DNA from: Bacillus sp. S3
Lineage (GTDB): Bacteria > Bacillota > Bacilli > Bacillales > Cytobacillaceae
NCBI RefSeq assembly: GCF_005154805.1
Contig: NZ_CP039727.1
Location: 5,329,501 to 5,393,500, forward strand
Direction of reading: 5' to 3'
DNA length: 64,000 nt
A program made the position numbers and the translations under genes. A model generated the notes under the pieces. That model made no database searches, had not been told where the DNA came from, and saw only the letters and a list, made by a program, of their open reading frames with translations. Each line of letters starts with the position of its first letter. The first letter of the stretch is position 1. Below are positions 34,344 through 43,356 of this stretch, piece by piece.

Positions 34344-35873
34344 ATGATACTAGATGCAGATATAAAAGCACAATTAGCCCAATATCTTCAAATGATGGAA
34401 GGCGATGTGCTGCTCAAAGTTAGCGCAGGATCTGATGACGTTTCTCGTGACATGGTGGCTCTAGTGGATGAATTAGCCACCATGTCATCCAATATTAAGA
34501 TTGAACATGCACAATTACAGCGGACACCGAGCTTCAGTGTGAATCGGATCGGAGAAGATACCGGGATCACTTTTGCCGGCATCCCGCTTGGCCATGAATT
34601 TACCTCATTAGTTCTGGCTCTCTTGCAAGTAAGCGGAAGAGCTCCGAAGGTTGAACAAAAGGTCATTGATCAAATTAAAACGATTAAAGGTGAATTTCAC
34701 TTTGAATCTTATATTAGCCTGAGCTGCCACAACTGTCCTGATGTGGTACAAGCACTGAACGTAATGAGTCTTGTTAATCCTGGCATTACTCATACCATGA
34801 TTGATGGCGCAGCGTTTAATGAAGAAGTAGAAAGCAAACAGGTTATGGCCGTCCCAACGGTGTTCCTAAATGGAGAATCGTTTGGCAGCGGCCGGATGTC
34901 ACTAGAGGAAATCCTTGCAAAAGTCGGCAGCGCTCCAGATGCTTCAGAGTTTGCTGATAAGGATCCTTTCGATGTCCTCGTTGTCGGCGGCGGGCCAGCG
35001 GGTGCAAGTGCGGCCATCTATGCGGCACGTAAAGGCATTCGTACAGGCATTGTTGCTGAACGATTTGGCGGTCAGATTATGGATACTCTCGGCATCGAGA
35101 ACTTTATTAGCGTAAAGCAGACAGAAGGTCCAAAACTTGCAGCAAGCCTTGAAGAGCATGTGAAAGAATACGACGTTGATGTCATGAATTTGCAGCGGGC
35201 AAAAAGCTTAGAAAAGAAAGATTTCATCGAGGTTGAGCTGGAAAACGGCGCTGTTCTAAAAAGCAAAACCGTCATCCTCTCAACAGGTGCCCGTTGGCGC
35301 AATGTCGGTGTCCCAGGTGAAGCAGAGTTTAAGAACAAAGGTGTAGCTTACTGCCCTCATTGCGACGGCCCGCTATTTGCAGGAAAACACGTTGCGGTTA
35401 TTGGCGGCGGTAATTCCGGTATTGAAGCAGCCATTGATCTTGCGGGTATTGTAAAGCATGTAACAGTTATTGAATTTGCACCAGAGTTGAAAGCTGATTC
35501 TGTATTGCAAGATCGACTTTACAGCCTTCCAAATGCAACGGTCATCAAAAATGCTCAAACAAAGGAAATTACCGGTATCGACAAGGTAAACGGTATTACC
35601 TACATTGACCGTGGAACGGGAGCAGAGCACCATATTGAATTACAAGGTGTATTTGTTCAGATTGGTCTCGTCCCAAATACCGATTGGTTAGACGAAACGA
35701 TTGAACGCACCAGAATGGGCGAAATCATCGTTGATAAGCATGGAGCTACCACCATCCCTGGTGTCTTTGCTGCAGGCGACTGTACAGATAGCGCATATAA
35801 ACAAATCATCATTTCGATGGGTTCAGGTGCTACTGCTGCCCTAGGTGCATTCGATTATCTTATCCGAAATTAA
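34344..35873 (+). CDS. ahpF: Alkyl hydroperoxide reductase, flavoprotein subunit
   Basis: 509-residue FAD/NADH disulfide reductase that recycles AhpC. The N-terminal double thioredoxin-like domain has its CHNC motif near residue 130. The C-terminal thioredoxin-reductase part has FAD motif [13 protein letters not shown], redox pair CPHC, NAD motif [10 protein letters not shown] and the final GDCTD segment. In an operon with ahpC. Normal length. Confidence 0.97.
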   Translation: MILDADIKAQLAQYLQMMEGDVLLKVSAGSDDVSRDMVALVDELATMSSNIKIEHAQLQRTPSFSVNRIGEDTGITFAGIPLGHEFTSLVLALLQVSGRAPKVEQKVIDQIKTIKGEFHFESYISLSCHNCPDVVQALNVMSLVNPGITHTMIDGAAFNEEVESKQVMAVPTVFLNGESFGSGRMSLEEILAKVGSAPDASEFADKDPFDVLVVGGGPAGASAAIYAARKGIRTGIVAERFGGQIMDTLGIENFISVKQTEGPKLAASLEEHVKEYDVDVMNLQRAKSLEKKDFIEVELENGAVLKSKTVILSTGARWRNVGVPGEAEFKNKGVAYCPHCDGPLFAGKHVAVIGGGNSGIEAAIDLAGIVKHVTVIEFAPELKADSVLQDRLYSLPNATVIKNAQTKEITGIDKVNGITYIDRGTGAEHHIELQGVFVQIGLVPNTDWLDETIERTRMGEIIVDKHGATTIPGVFAAGDCTDSAYKQIIISMGSGATAALGAFDYLIRN

Positions 35874-35894
35874 TCCAAAATTAATAGGTAAATA

Positions 35895-35937
35895 GAAAAG
35901 AGCTAAGCCGGTTTATATCTGGCTTAGCTCTTTTCAT
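35895..35937. terminator. Bidirectional terminator between ahpF and mqo
   Basis: 15-bp perfect arms GAAAAGAGCTAAGCC / GGCTTAGCTCTTTTC, T-rich on both strands. Confidence 0.92.
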
Positions 35938-35940
35938 TCT

Positions 35941-37455
35941 TTATCTAGCGGTCTCTTTCTGTACCTTCAAGTTTTCACTTAGACCAAGCGTCCGCGCTGT
36001 TGACGTATGAATTTCGTGGAAAAGCTCTGAGTTTTCAACTAGTGACACGCCATAAGAAGGAATCATTTCTTTTATTTTCGGCTCCCACGCCTCTAAATGT
36101 TGCGGGAAGCATTTTTTTAATACCTCGAGCATGACATGAACGGCGGTAGAAGCACCCGGAGAAGCACCGAGCAATGCAGCGATCGACCCATCGGCCCCAC
36201 TAACAACTTCCGTACCAAATTGAAGCGTTCCTTTGCCGCCCGCATCGGTATCCTTAATCACTTGCACACGTTGGCCTGCTACGACGATATCCCAATCTTC
36301 GCTTTTCGCGTTCGGAATAAATTCGCGTAACTCTTCCACTCGCTTTTCTTTTGATAACATCACTTGCTGAATTAAATATTTTGTTAACGGAATGTTTTTT
36401 GCACCTGCCGCTAACATGGTGAGGACATTATTCGGTTTTACGGAACCTAATAAATCCATATTTGAACCTGTTTTTAAGAACTTGGGCGAGAATCCGGCAA
36501 ACGGTCCAAATAACAAAGACTTTTTGTTGTCGATGTATCGTGTATCAAGATGCGGCACAGACATCGGAGGCGCACCAACTTTAGCTTTGCCATATACTTT
36601 TGCATGGTGCTGCGCTACAATCTCCGGATTGTTACATACCAGGAATAGTCCGCTTACAGGGAATCCTCCAATATGCTTACTTTCAGGAATACCGGATTTT
36701 TGCAGTAACGGCAAGGACCCGCCCCCGCCGCCGATAAAGACGAATTTCGCCGTATGGCGTTCAATGGCGCCGGTATCCATATTCCACACTTTCAATTCCC
36801 ATAAGCCGTCGCTCGTACGTTTTATATCCTCAACTTGATGCTTATATTTAATATCAACGTTTTGATTCTTTAAGTGGTCAAACAGCTTGTGCGTTAAAGC
36901 GCCAAAGTTAACATCCGTTCCAGAGTCGACTTTTGTAGCTGCTATTGGTTCCTTCAATAAACGGCCTTCCATGATAAGCGGAATCCATTGCGTCAGTTTG
37001 TCATGGTCATCGGAAAATTCCATTCCTTCAAACAATGGGTTGTTCGAAAGCGCTTCAAAACGTTTTTTCAAAAAAGTAACATTCTTTTCACCTTCAACTA
37101 AACTCATATGTGGCAATGGTCTGATAAAGTCCTGTGGATTACCGATCAGATTGCTGTTTACAAGATACGACCAAAACTGTCTTGAAACCTGAAACTGTTC
37201 ATTAATTTTTATCGCTTTGCTAATATCTATCGATCCGTCCGATTTTTCGACGGTGTAATTAAGCTCGCATAGTGCAGAATGCCCCGTACCTGCATTATTC
37301 CATTCGTTAGAGCTTTCCTCTCCTGCGTTTTCGAGCTTCTCAAAAACTGTCATTTTCCAGCCCGGTACTAATTCTTTCAAAAGTGTTCCCAAAGTCGCAC
37401 TCATGATTCCGGCACCAATTAAGATAACGTCTGTTCTAGTTTGTCTGTTACTCAT
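35941..37455 (-). CDS. mqo: Malate:quinone oxidoreductase
   Basis: 504-residue FAD enzyme of the membrane periphery that oxidises malate to oxaloacetate and passes electrons to menaquinone, bypassing NAD-malate dehydrogenase. FAD motif [15 protein letters not shown] is at the N-terminus; family phrases [20 protein letters not shown] and [19 protein letters not shown] are present. Monocistronic. The upstream region contains a perfect 19-bp palindrome and a GC-rich leader. Confidence 0.96.
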   Translation of the reverse strand: MSNRQTRTDVILIGAGIMSATLGTLLKELVPGWKMTVFEKLENAGEESSNEWNNAGTGHSALCELNYTVEKSDGSIDISKAIKINEQFQVSRQFWSYLVNSNLIGNPQDFIRPLPHMSLVEGEKNVTFLKKRFEALSNNPLFEGMEFSDDHDKLTQWIPLIMEGRLLKEPIAATKVDSGTDVNFGALTHKLFDHLKNQNVDIKYKHQVEDIKRTSDGLWELKVWNMDTGAIERHTAKFVFIGGGGGSLPLLQKSGIPESKHIGGFPVSGLFLVCNNPEIVAQHHAKVYGKAKVGAPPMSVPHLDTRYIDNKKSLLFGPFAGFSPKFLKTGSNMDLLGSVKPNNVLTMLAAGAKNIPLTKYLIQQVMLSKEKRVEELREFIPNAKSEDWDIVVAGQRVQVIKDTDAGGKGTLQFGTEVVSGADGSIAALLGASPGASTAVHVMLEVLKKCFPQHLEAWEPKIKEMIPSYGVSLVENSELFHEIHTSTARTLGLSENLKVQKETAR

Positions 37456-37575
37456 TTTTACCGTCCGTCCCTTACCTTAAAATTTGCAGAAAGGATGCAG
37501 GCGCTCTCCCTTAAGTCTCACAGCAGGCCAGCACGCGACTATTCATACACCTTTTCTGGATCAATAATAACCTAC

Positions 37576-37594
37576 TAATAGTGTATCACTATTA
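37576..37594. promoter_or_regulatory. Perfect palindrome upstream of mqo
   Basis: TAATAGTGTATCACTATTA: 8-bp arms TAATAGTG / CACTATTA with a 3-bp centre, about 120 bp before the mqo start in an AT-rich region. The symmetry and the GTG-N3-CAC core suggest an operator (GntR-like shape). The regulator is not encoded nearby. Confidence 0.6.
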
Positions 37595-37738
37595 TTAATA
37601 GATTTAAAATATTTATTATTATAAGATAGTTTGTAAACTTGTTAAATCGTGGTAATATGACTGACATCTTTATTTTCTATTAGTATTTTGCCAGAACTTA
37701 TAAACACCAAATGCTCTAGCAAATTATTATTTGCATGA

Positions 37739-38674
37739 TTATTCCATACTTGAGTTTGTAATATCGGCTTCTATCCTGCTCATGAACTCTTCTGCTGCGC
37801 TGTATCCTTGCTGCTTCAAATACCAATTATTTGCCGCTGCCTCAATTAACCCCGCTACATCACGTCCAGGCTGGAGTTGGATTTCGATAGACGGAATTTT
37901 CACACCCATATAATCTGTATAGTGAAATTTCTGGTCCAAATCATTATACAAGGCATCTTTTTCCCATTTTGTTAAATTAATATCAAGCGCAATTCGTGAT
38001 TCATCTTGAAAAGCCTTGCGGCCGTATAAGCGGACCACATTCAATAAGCCAATACTGCGAAGAGCCAGAAACTCCTTGGTTTTCTCATCATGAGTCCCCA
38101 GAATGGTCTGCGGGCTAAGCTTCTTAAGGATAACGATATCGTCCGCAACCAGCCGGTGCCCCCGGCGAATTAACGTGTGCGCCGTCTCACTTTTTCCTAC
38201 CCCTGAATGACCGCGAAGCAAGATTCCAATCCCAGAAACATTCACACAAACTCCATGCACAGCCATTTCCGGTGCTAATTCCTTCACCAAATACGCATCC
38301 AATTTGGTGATAAACTCTGATGTGACCTCTGGCTTGTTTGTTACCAGCAAGGGAATCCCCTGTTCAATACAATGGTGGGTTAAATAAGTAAGACCCTCTT
38401 CACCAGCGGTTACGATAAAACATGGCGGGTGATATTGGACAATATTTCCGATTCGGATTTTACGTTCCTCTTTGCTTAATTTATGTAAATAGGTAATTTC
38501 TTTTTTTCCTAATATTTGAACTCGCTCTGTCGGGAAAAAGTCAAAATGGCCAACAAATTCCAGGCCTGGACGATGCACCCGTGATTGCGTAATGACATTT
38601 TGCAGTTGCCCCTCACCGGCCACTACTTTCAATGAAAACTTCTGAACTAAGCTTTCGACTGCTATTTTTTTCAC
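37739..38674 (-). CDS. hprK: HPr kinase/phosphorylase homologue (divergent paralogue)
   Basis: 311 residues, the usual HprK length and domain order. It keeps the VHG segment, P-loop GHSGVGKSE, RRGHRLVADD and the C-terminal QPGRDVAGLIEAAANN. The family signature LEIRGLGIINV reads LALRSIGLLNV here, and the following GAG is changed. It is not in the usual hprK-lgt setting but alone, beside serine dehydratase and a PTS protein, so I expect a second, specialised copy. GTG start with GGTGAG upstream. It would phosphorylate HPr or Crh-like protein if active. Confidence 0.8.
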   Translation of the reverse strand: MKKIAVESLVQKFSLKVVAGEGQLQNVITQSRVHRPGLEFVGHFDFFPTERVQILGKKEITYLHKLSKEERKIRIGNIVQYHPPCFIVTAGEEGLTYLTHHCIEQGIPLLVTNKPEVTSEFITKLDAYLVKELAPEMAVHGVCVNVSGIGILLRGHSGVGKSETAHTLIRRGHRLVADDIVILKKLSPQTILGTHDEKTKEFLALRSIGLLNVVRLYGRKAFQDESRIALDINLTKWEKDALYNDLDQKFHYTDYMGVKIPSIEIQLQPGRDVAGLIEAAANNWYLKQQGYSAAEEFMSRIEADITNSSME

Positions 38675-38787
38675 CTTATTCTCACCGTCCTAATAGCCTT
38701 TTTATAATTGAATTATACTTAAGAAAACTGGAATCGTCATCCATTTTTGAATTGTTTCCTAAAAGGCTTGACCAACACCGAAACAAT

Positions 38788-38847
38788 ATAAAAAAAGCGG
38801 GACTATTTAAAGGGTGAACATTTCCACCCCTTTAAACAGTCCCACGC
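38788..38847 (-). terminator. Rho-independent terminator after serine dehydratase
   Basis: Long stem: GCGTGGGACTG..AAAGGGGTG pairs with CACCCTTTAAATAGTCCCGC, then seven T on the minus strand. Confidence 0.85.
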
Positions 38848-38849
38848 TG

Positions 38850-40412
38850 CTAATTAGTTTTAACTAAGACAATTTCGTCAATAATTGGTATTTCCTTTTT
38901 TAATAAAGTTAATAGAGTGTCATCCATTTTATTATCGATTTCGCAAATCGTGATCGCCGGACCATTGATTTTTGAACGTTCATTCGCCATTCGGGCGATG
39001 TTAAAGCCGTTTCGATAAAGGATTCCAGATAATTCAGCAATCGCTCCCTTCCGGTCACTATGGCGAATCACGAATGTGGGCCGTTCACCGGAAAATTTTA
39101 ACGGATAATCATCCAATTCCTGAACCTCCACTTTACCGCCGCCTAAAGAGCTGGCCAAGAGCTTTACCGTACGTGAAGCCCCAGATAATTCTACGAGAAC
39201 CGTATTCGGGTGATAGCTTCCAAGCACCCGTTTCGTGAACTCGTATTGTAAGCCGTTTTCTTCAGCAAGAGTTTTTGCATTGGGAATGCCTGCATCCATG
39301 GTAGACAGCCCAAGTACACCTGCTATTAGAGCTAAGTCGGTTCCATGTCCTTGATAGGTTTCGGCGAAGGAACCCATCAGCGAGAATTTAACATATGATG
39401 GTCTTTCGTTTAACAGCTGGCTGGCAATATTGCCAATCCGGACTGCCCCGGCTGTATGAGAACTTGATGGTCCAACCATAACCGGTCCAATAATCTCATA
39501 AGCACTTTCGTATTTGGCCGGCCCGCAGCCACTCGTTTTTTCTCTGAAAATCTGCGCTTTTAATTTTTGACCCGTCGGGGTGCCGGCTAGACCGCCGATA
39601 CCGGTTTCCCTCAACGATTCAGGCATTTGCTGCCCCACTTCATGCATCACATGGATTACTTCATCCGGGGGGATGATGCTGACTACCCCTGCCAAAGCCA
39701 TATCTGCTGCTGCTTGGGCGGTAATCGCATGTAATCCGTTGCGAAGGATGCACGGGATTTCCACCAACCCGGCAACAGGGTCACAAACCAACCCAAGAGA
39801 ATTCTTCAACGCAATTCCAACGGCGTTTCCAACCTGCGCCGGGGTACCGCCGGCAAGTTCAACGAGAGTGCCGGCTGCCATTGCAGTGGCTGATCCAACC
39901 TCTGCCTGACAGCCGCCTGCAGCACCTGATATGGAAGCCCTATTCGCAATGACCAAGCCGAGGGCAGAGGCAGTGAACATGGACTGTACAATCTCTTCAC
40001 GTGTAAATTTCCCGCTATCAAGGGCATGAACAAGGACAGCTGGCAAAATTCCCGCTGAACCCGCTGTTGGCGTGGCCACAATCCGCCCCATTGCCGCATT
40101 TACTTCCGATACACCGAGGGCATTTGCTGCGGCCTTTAGTGTCTTAGAATTAACAAAGGAATTCCCGTTTTCAGCATATTGGTGAAGGCGGTATCCATCA
40201 CCTCCCGTCAAGCCGGTACGGGACATAACGGAGCTCGTCGTCCCTTCACGGACAGCCTCCTCCATTACAGTAAATTGCTTCGCCATTTTCTCGATTATCG
40301 TTTTTCTATCATACCCCTTTTGCTCGATCTCTGCGTTTATCATTAACTCATAAATGGTTGTTTTTTCTGTTTTGGCAAGCTCAATCAATTCTTTTAAACT
40401 TGAAAAAGACAT
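38850..40412 (-). CDS. Single-chain L-serine ammonia-lyase (alpha and beta parts fused, ACT domain at C-terminus)
   Basis: 520 residues converting L-serine to pyruvate and ammonia. The alpha part comes first (about 1-290) with three iron-sulfur cysteines in GGCQAE, GLVCDPVAG and EIPCILRN. The beta part follows (about 300-440, GPVMVGPSSSHTAGAVRIG), then an ACT domain (about 445-518). B. subtilis encodes these as separate SdaAB and SdaAA; E. coli-type fusions have beta first. AAGGGGAG precedes ATG. The PTS gene upstream may be co-transcribed (100-bp gap). Confidence 0.93.
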   Translation of the reverse strand: MSFSSLKELIELAKTEKTTIYELMINAEIEQKGYDRKTIIEKMAKQFTVMEEAVREGTTSSVMSRTGLTGGDGYRLHQYAENGNSFVNSKTLKAAANALGVSEVNAAMGRIVATPTAGSAGILPAVLVHALDSGKFTREEIVQSMFTASALGLVIANRASISGAAGGCQAEVGSATAMAAGTLVELAGGTPAQVGNAVGIALKNSLGLVCDPVAGLVEIPCILRNGLHAITAQAAADMALAGVVSIIPPDEVIHVMHEVGQQMPESLRETGIGGLAGTPTGQKLKAQIFREKTSGCGPAKYESAYEIIGPVMVGPSSSHTAGAVRIGNIASQLLNERPSYVKFSLMGSFAETYQGHGTDLALIAGVLGLSTMDAGIPNAKTLAEENGLQYEFTKRVLGSYHPNTVLVELSGASRTVKLLASSLGGGKVEVQELDDYPLKFSGERPTFVIRHSDRKGAIAELSGILYRNGFNIARMANERSKINGPAITICEIDNKMDDTLLTLLKKEIPIIDEIVLVKTN

Positions 40413-40512
40413 GTCATCACTCCCCTTATATTATATGGAAGTGCCTGGGGCACTGTTCTCACAGCCTTTTTGTGCTGCTAGAGCCGTTCTCCTGGTTCCG
40501 AGCTCCTTTTAA

Positions 40513-42111
40513 TTATACGATCAGCTTGATTAATTCATCTTTTGCTTGAACCTTCCCATCTATCGCTGGGACAACATCCATATATTGATTGGTATTAGTA
40601 ATGACTACAGGAGTTTTTACATCAAAGCCTGCAGCTTTAATTTTTTCAAGGTCAAATTGAATAAGCAAGTCGCCTTTCTTCACTGCATCCCATTGCTTTA
40701 CTTGAGAATGGAAAAACTGACCTTTTAAATTAATCGTATCAACCCCAATACAAATTAAGATTTCAGCCCCCCCTTCTGATGTAATACCGATGGCATGCTC
40801 CGTCGGAAATAGAGTGGTAACCGTTCCGTCAACGGGTGAAATCACTTCGCCGTTTTCGGGTTCAATCGCAATTCCTTTTCCTACCGTCTCAGTTGAAAAA
40901 AGAGGATCGCTTATTTCGCCTAATGGAACAATTTCCCCGCTCAATGGACTTAAGATGGTTTCTCTACTTACATTCGCCAGTCCAAATTCTTTTACCGTTT
41001 TAGCTGGCACTGCATTATTTTTTCCTTCATATCCAAATACAAGTGTCAGAACCATAGCTAATACCAAAGCAGTTAACACACCGATGATAAAGAATCCTAT
41101 CGGTGAAAAAACAGGAATAGATAAGAAGCTTGGAAGAGCAAATGCCGTTGCTCTTGTGCCAAGTGCCCCATTAATCGCTCCACCAATTGCTCCTGCAATT
41201 GCGACAATGACCATCGTTTGTTTATAACGTACAAGGACACCATAAGTGATAAGTTCTGTTGTGCCAGCTAATGCACCTGGAACAATTCCTGATCCAGTGA
41301 CCGTTTTTAAGTCCTTATCCTTCGTTTTCAAAAAGACCCCTATCGCCATCCCTATTTGAGCAAAAGGTGCAGCAGCTGCCATCGCAATAATCGGATCGCC
41401 GCCTTTGGCAAGATTGGCAATCGCTAATGGAATGACTGCCCAGTGAAGGCCTAATATCGTTAGGAAAGTCCATCCTGCACCCAGTACAGCCCCAGTTAAA
41501 AGCCCGCTTTTTGAACTTAAAAACTCGATAACCATTCCGATCGCTTCACCGACATATGTACCAAAAGGACCAAAAATAAGGATAGTTAAAGGAACAATAA
41601 CAACTAATGAAATTAGTGGGTTAATAAACATTTGTAAGTCTTTGTAAATGACTTTATTCAAAAGTTTATTTAAAATGGCATAAATTGAAACAGCAATTAA
41701 GATAGGAAAAACAGTGGAGGAATAGCTGGCGAGTATAACCGGAATCCCTAAGAAATTTGCATCTTGAGCACCAGAATGAACTAAATCCGTATAATGCGGT
41801 TCCAAAAGTGCCGCACCAATCGCACCGCCAACATAGCCATTGGCTCCGAGTTTTATCGCTAATGTAATCCCGAGAAAAACGGGAAAGAAGTAAAATATAG
41901 CATGTCCAGCTGCGGCCAGAATGGCATAGGTTGCACTTTTAGCAGATAACCATCCCAATGTCGTTAAAATAGATAATAACGCTGAAATTAATCCAGATCC
42001 GGCAAGTACCCCTAAAATAGGTGCAAAACTACCACTGATTGCTCCTAAAATTTTATTCATAACCGTTTCCTTTTGTTCTACAGAAGATTCACTCGTATTA
42101 ATCGCATTCAT
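40513..42111 (-). CDS. PTS transporter subunit IICA (beta-glucoside family) without a IIB domain
   Basis: 532 residues. The EIIC membrane domain spans about 20-365 (SGSFAPILGVLAGSGLISALL, GLHWAVIPLAIANLAKGGDP). A linker and a glucose-type EIIA domain follow (about 385-530) with phospho-His in TEHAIGITSEGG. The N-terminal IIB domain with its CxTRLR Cys, normal in BglP-type proteins, is absent: EIIC starts by residue 28. A IIB must come from another gene. Sugar unknown. AGGAGAAAAAAG before ATG. Confidence 0.88.
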   Translation of the reverse strand: MNAINTSESSVEQKETVMNKILGAISGSFAPILGVLAGSGLISALLSILTTLGWLSAKSATYAILAAAGHAIFYFFPVFLGITLAIKLGANGYVGGAIGAALLEPHYTDLVHSGAQDANFLGIPVILASYSSTVFPILIAVSIYAILNKLLNKVIYKDLQMFINPLISLVVIVPLTILIFGPFGTYVGEAIGMVIEFLSSKSGLLTGAVLGAGWTFLTILGLHWAVIPLAIANLAKGGDPIIAMAAAAPFAQIGMAIGVFLKTKDKDLKTVTGSGIVPGALAGTTELITYGVLVRYKQTMVIVAIAGAIGGAINGALGTRATAFALPSFLSIPVFSPIGFFIIGVLTALVLAMVLTLVFGYEGKNNAVPAKTVKEFGLANVSRETILSPLSGEIVPLGEISDPLFSTETVGKGIAIEPENGEVISPVDGTVTTLFPTEHAIGITSEGGAEILICIGVDTINLKGQFFHSQVKQWDAVKKGDLLIQFDLEKIKAAGFDVKTPVVITNTNQYMDVVPAIDGKVQAKDELIKLIV

Positions 42112-42301
42112 CTTTTTTCTCCTAATTTGAATTTAGTTAGATAAACTGTCTTGTTGAGTAGGAATATTTCTTATGATTTCCATTTACTTAATAAATATCA
42201 TTCACCGTGGTGTTATAATAAAGTAGTCTGAGAGATGTAAGTAGCAGGTCAGATTGTGCCATAGTCGACTTGAAATAATTTGAATTTTCGTGGGTGATAA
42301 T

Positions 42302-42739
42302 ATGAAAATTTCAATAGAAAAGATAAACAAAGAACTGGGCGAAGAGATCCTCATTAGGTGTCATGAGGTGGATGACGAAATAAACGAAATCGTAAACAAG
42401 CTGAAAACAGACGACCTCACTATACTCGGATATCAAAATGAGAGAGTTCACCGAATTAAGCTTAGTGATATTTATTATTTCGAGGCAGTTGACGGAAAGG
42501 TGTTTATTTACTGTAAGGACAACGTCTTTCAAGTAAAACAAAAGCTTTATGAGATCGAGGAATTATGTAAAAATAAGAACTGTTTTCGGGCATCGAAATC
42601 GACTATTTTAAACATCGCTAAAATTTCATCTATTTATCCGTCCATAAGCGGCCGATTTGAAGCGATACTTGATAATGGGGAACGTGCTGTTGTATCAAGG
42701 CAGTATGTGCCTGTCCTTAAAAATAGGCTTGGCTTGTAA
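42302..42739 (+). CDS. LytTR-family DNA-binding regulator
   Basis: 145 residues. The C-terminal LytTR domain (about 50-143) shows IYYFEAVDGKVFIYC, CFRASKSTILNI and VSRQYVPVLKNRL. There is no receiver domain; the short N-terminal part is typical of stand-alone LytTR proteins paired with a DUF3021 membrane protein, here 14 bp downstream. Such pairs usually regulate their own operon or a neighbouring gene. ATG 42302 chosen; GTG 42290 is possible. Confidence 0.88.
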   Translation: MKISIEKINKELGEEILIRCHEVDDEINEIVNKLKTDDLTILGYQNERVHRIKLSDIYYFEAVDGKVFIYCKDNVFQVKQKLYEIEELCKNKNCFRASKSTILNIAKISSIYPSISGRFEAILDNGERAVVSRQYVPVLKNRLGL

Positions 42740-42753
42740 AAGGAGCGATACAT

Positions 42754-43182
42754 ATGAAGATGTCCAAATTTGTACAAAAGCTTATGAAGGATTTCCTGCT
42801 AATCTTCGCTTCGATCATCATTATGATGACAATTTTGCGTCAAATATATAATCCCGATTTGGCCTTTGATTTAAAGTCCATTTATATCATTATGGCATTT
42901 TCATTTTTTAGTGCATTCATTGGATTTATTTTGTATTCTCCTCATGATCTAAGTGAGAAGAAAAGGCGTATTCGAATGGCCATTCATTTTCTCACCTTGG
43001 AGATTCTATTGATTGCCCTTGCCAGCATTTTTGATGTAGTGAATAACGTAGTGGATGGAATCATTCTTGCCTTGCAAATTGCAGGAATCTATATCCTGGT
43101 TCGTCTGCTGTCATGGAAACACGATAAAAAAGAAGCCCAAGAAATTAACGAAAAACTAAAGGCGTTTAAGAGTAGTCAATGA
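42754..43182 (+). CDS. DUF3021 four-helix membrane protein
   Basis: 142 residues with four hydrophobic segments, matching DUF3021. Partner of the LytTR protein just upstream; such membrane proteins are thought to sequester or modulate the LytTR regulator. AAAGGAGCGATACAT precedes the ATG. A terminator closes the two-gene operon. Confidence 0.85.
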   Translation: MKMSKFVQKLMKDFLLIFASIIIMMTILRQIYNPDLAFDLKSIYIIMAFSFFSAFIGFILYSPHDLSEKKRRIRMAIHFLTLEILLIALASIFDVVNNVVDGIILALQIAGIYILVRLLSWKHDKKEAQEINEKLKAFKSSQ

Positions 43183-43215
43183 TTTTATCAAGCAGCAGGT
43201 GTCTGCAACTTTGAT

Positions 43216-43247
43216 GCGGTAAGCTATAAAGCTTGCCGCTTTTTTTA
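43216..43247 (+). terminator. Rho-independent terminator after the LytTR/DUF3021 pair
   Basis: GCGGTAAGC / GCTTGCCGC arms followed by seven T. Confidence 0.88.
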
Positions 43248-43356
43248 CATCTTATTTGCCTGTGGATGCAACTTACAGTTTTTCTATATACATCCTTTTC
43301 GCATTTTTTTATGATGAGTTCATAAAAAATACTTCAAAAAAGAAGGGGTTACTACA

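Noticed and set aside
42112..42301. Antiterminator (RAT-type) or sugar riboswitch ahead of the PTS gene
   Set aside because: I looked for an RAT-like sequence overlapping a terminator and found neither.
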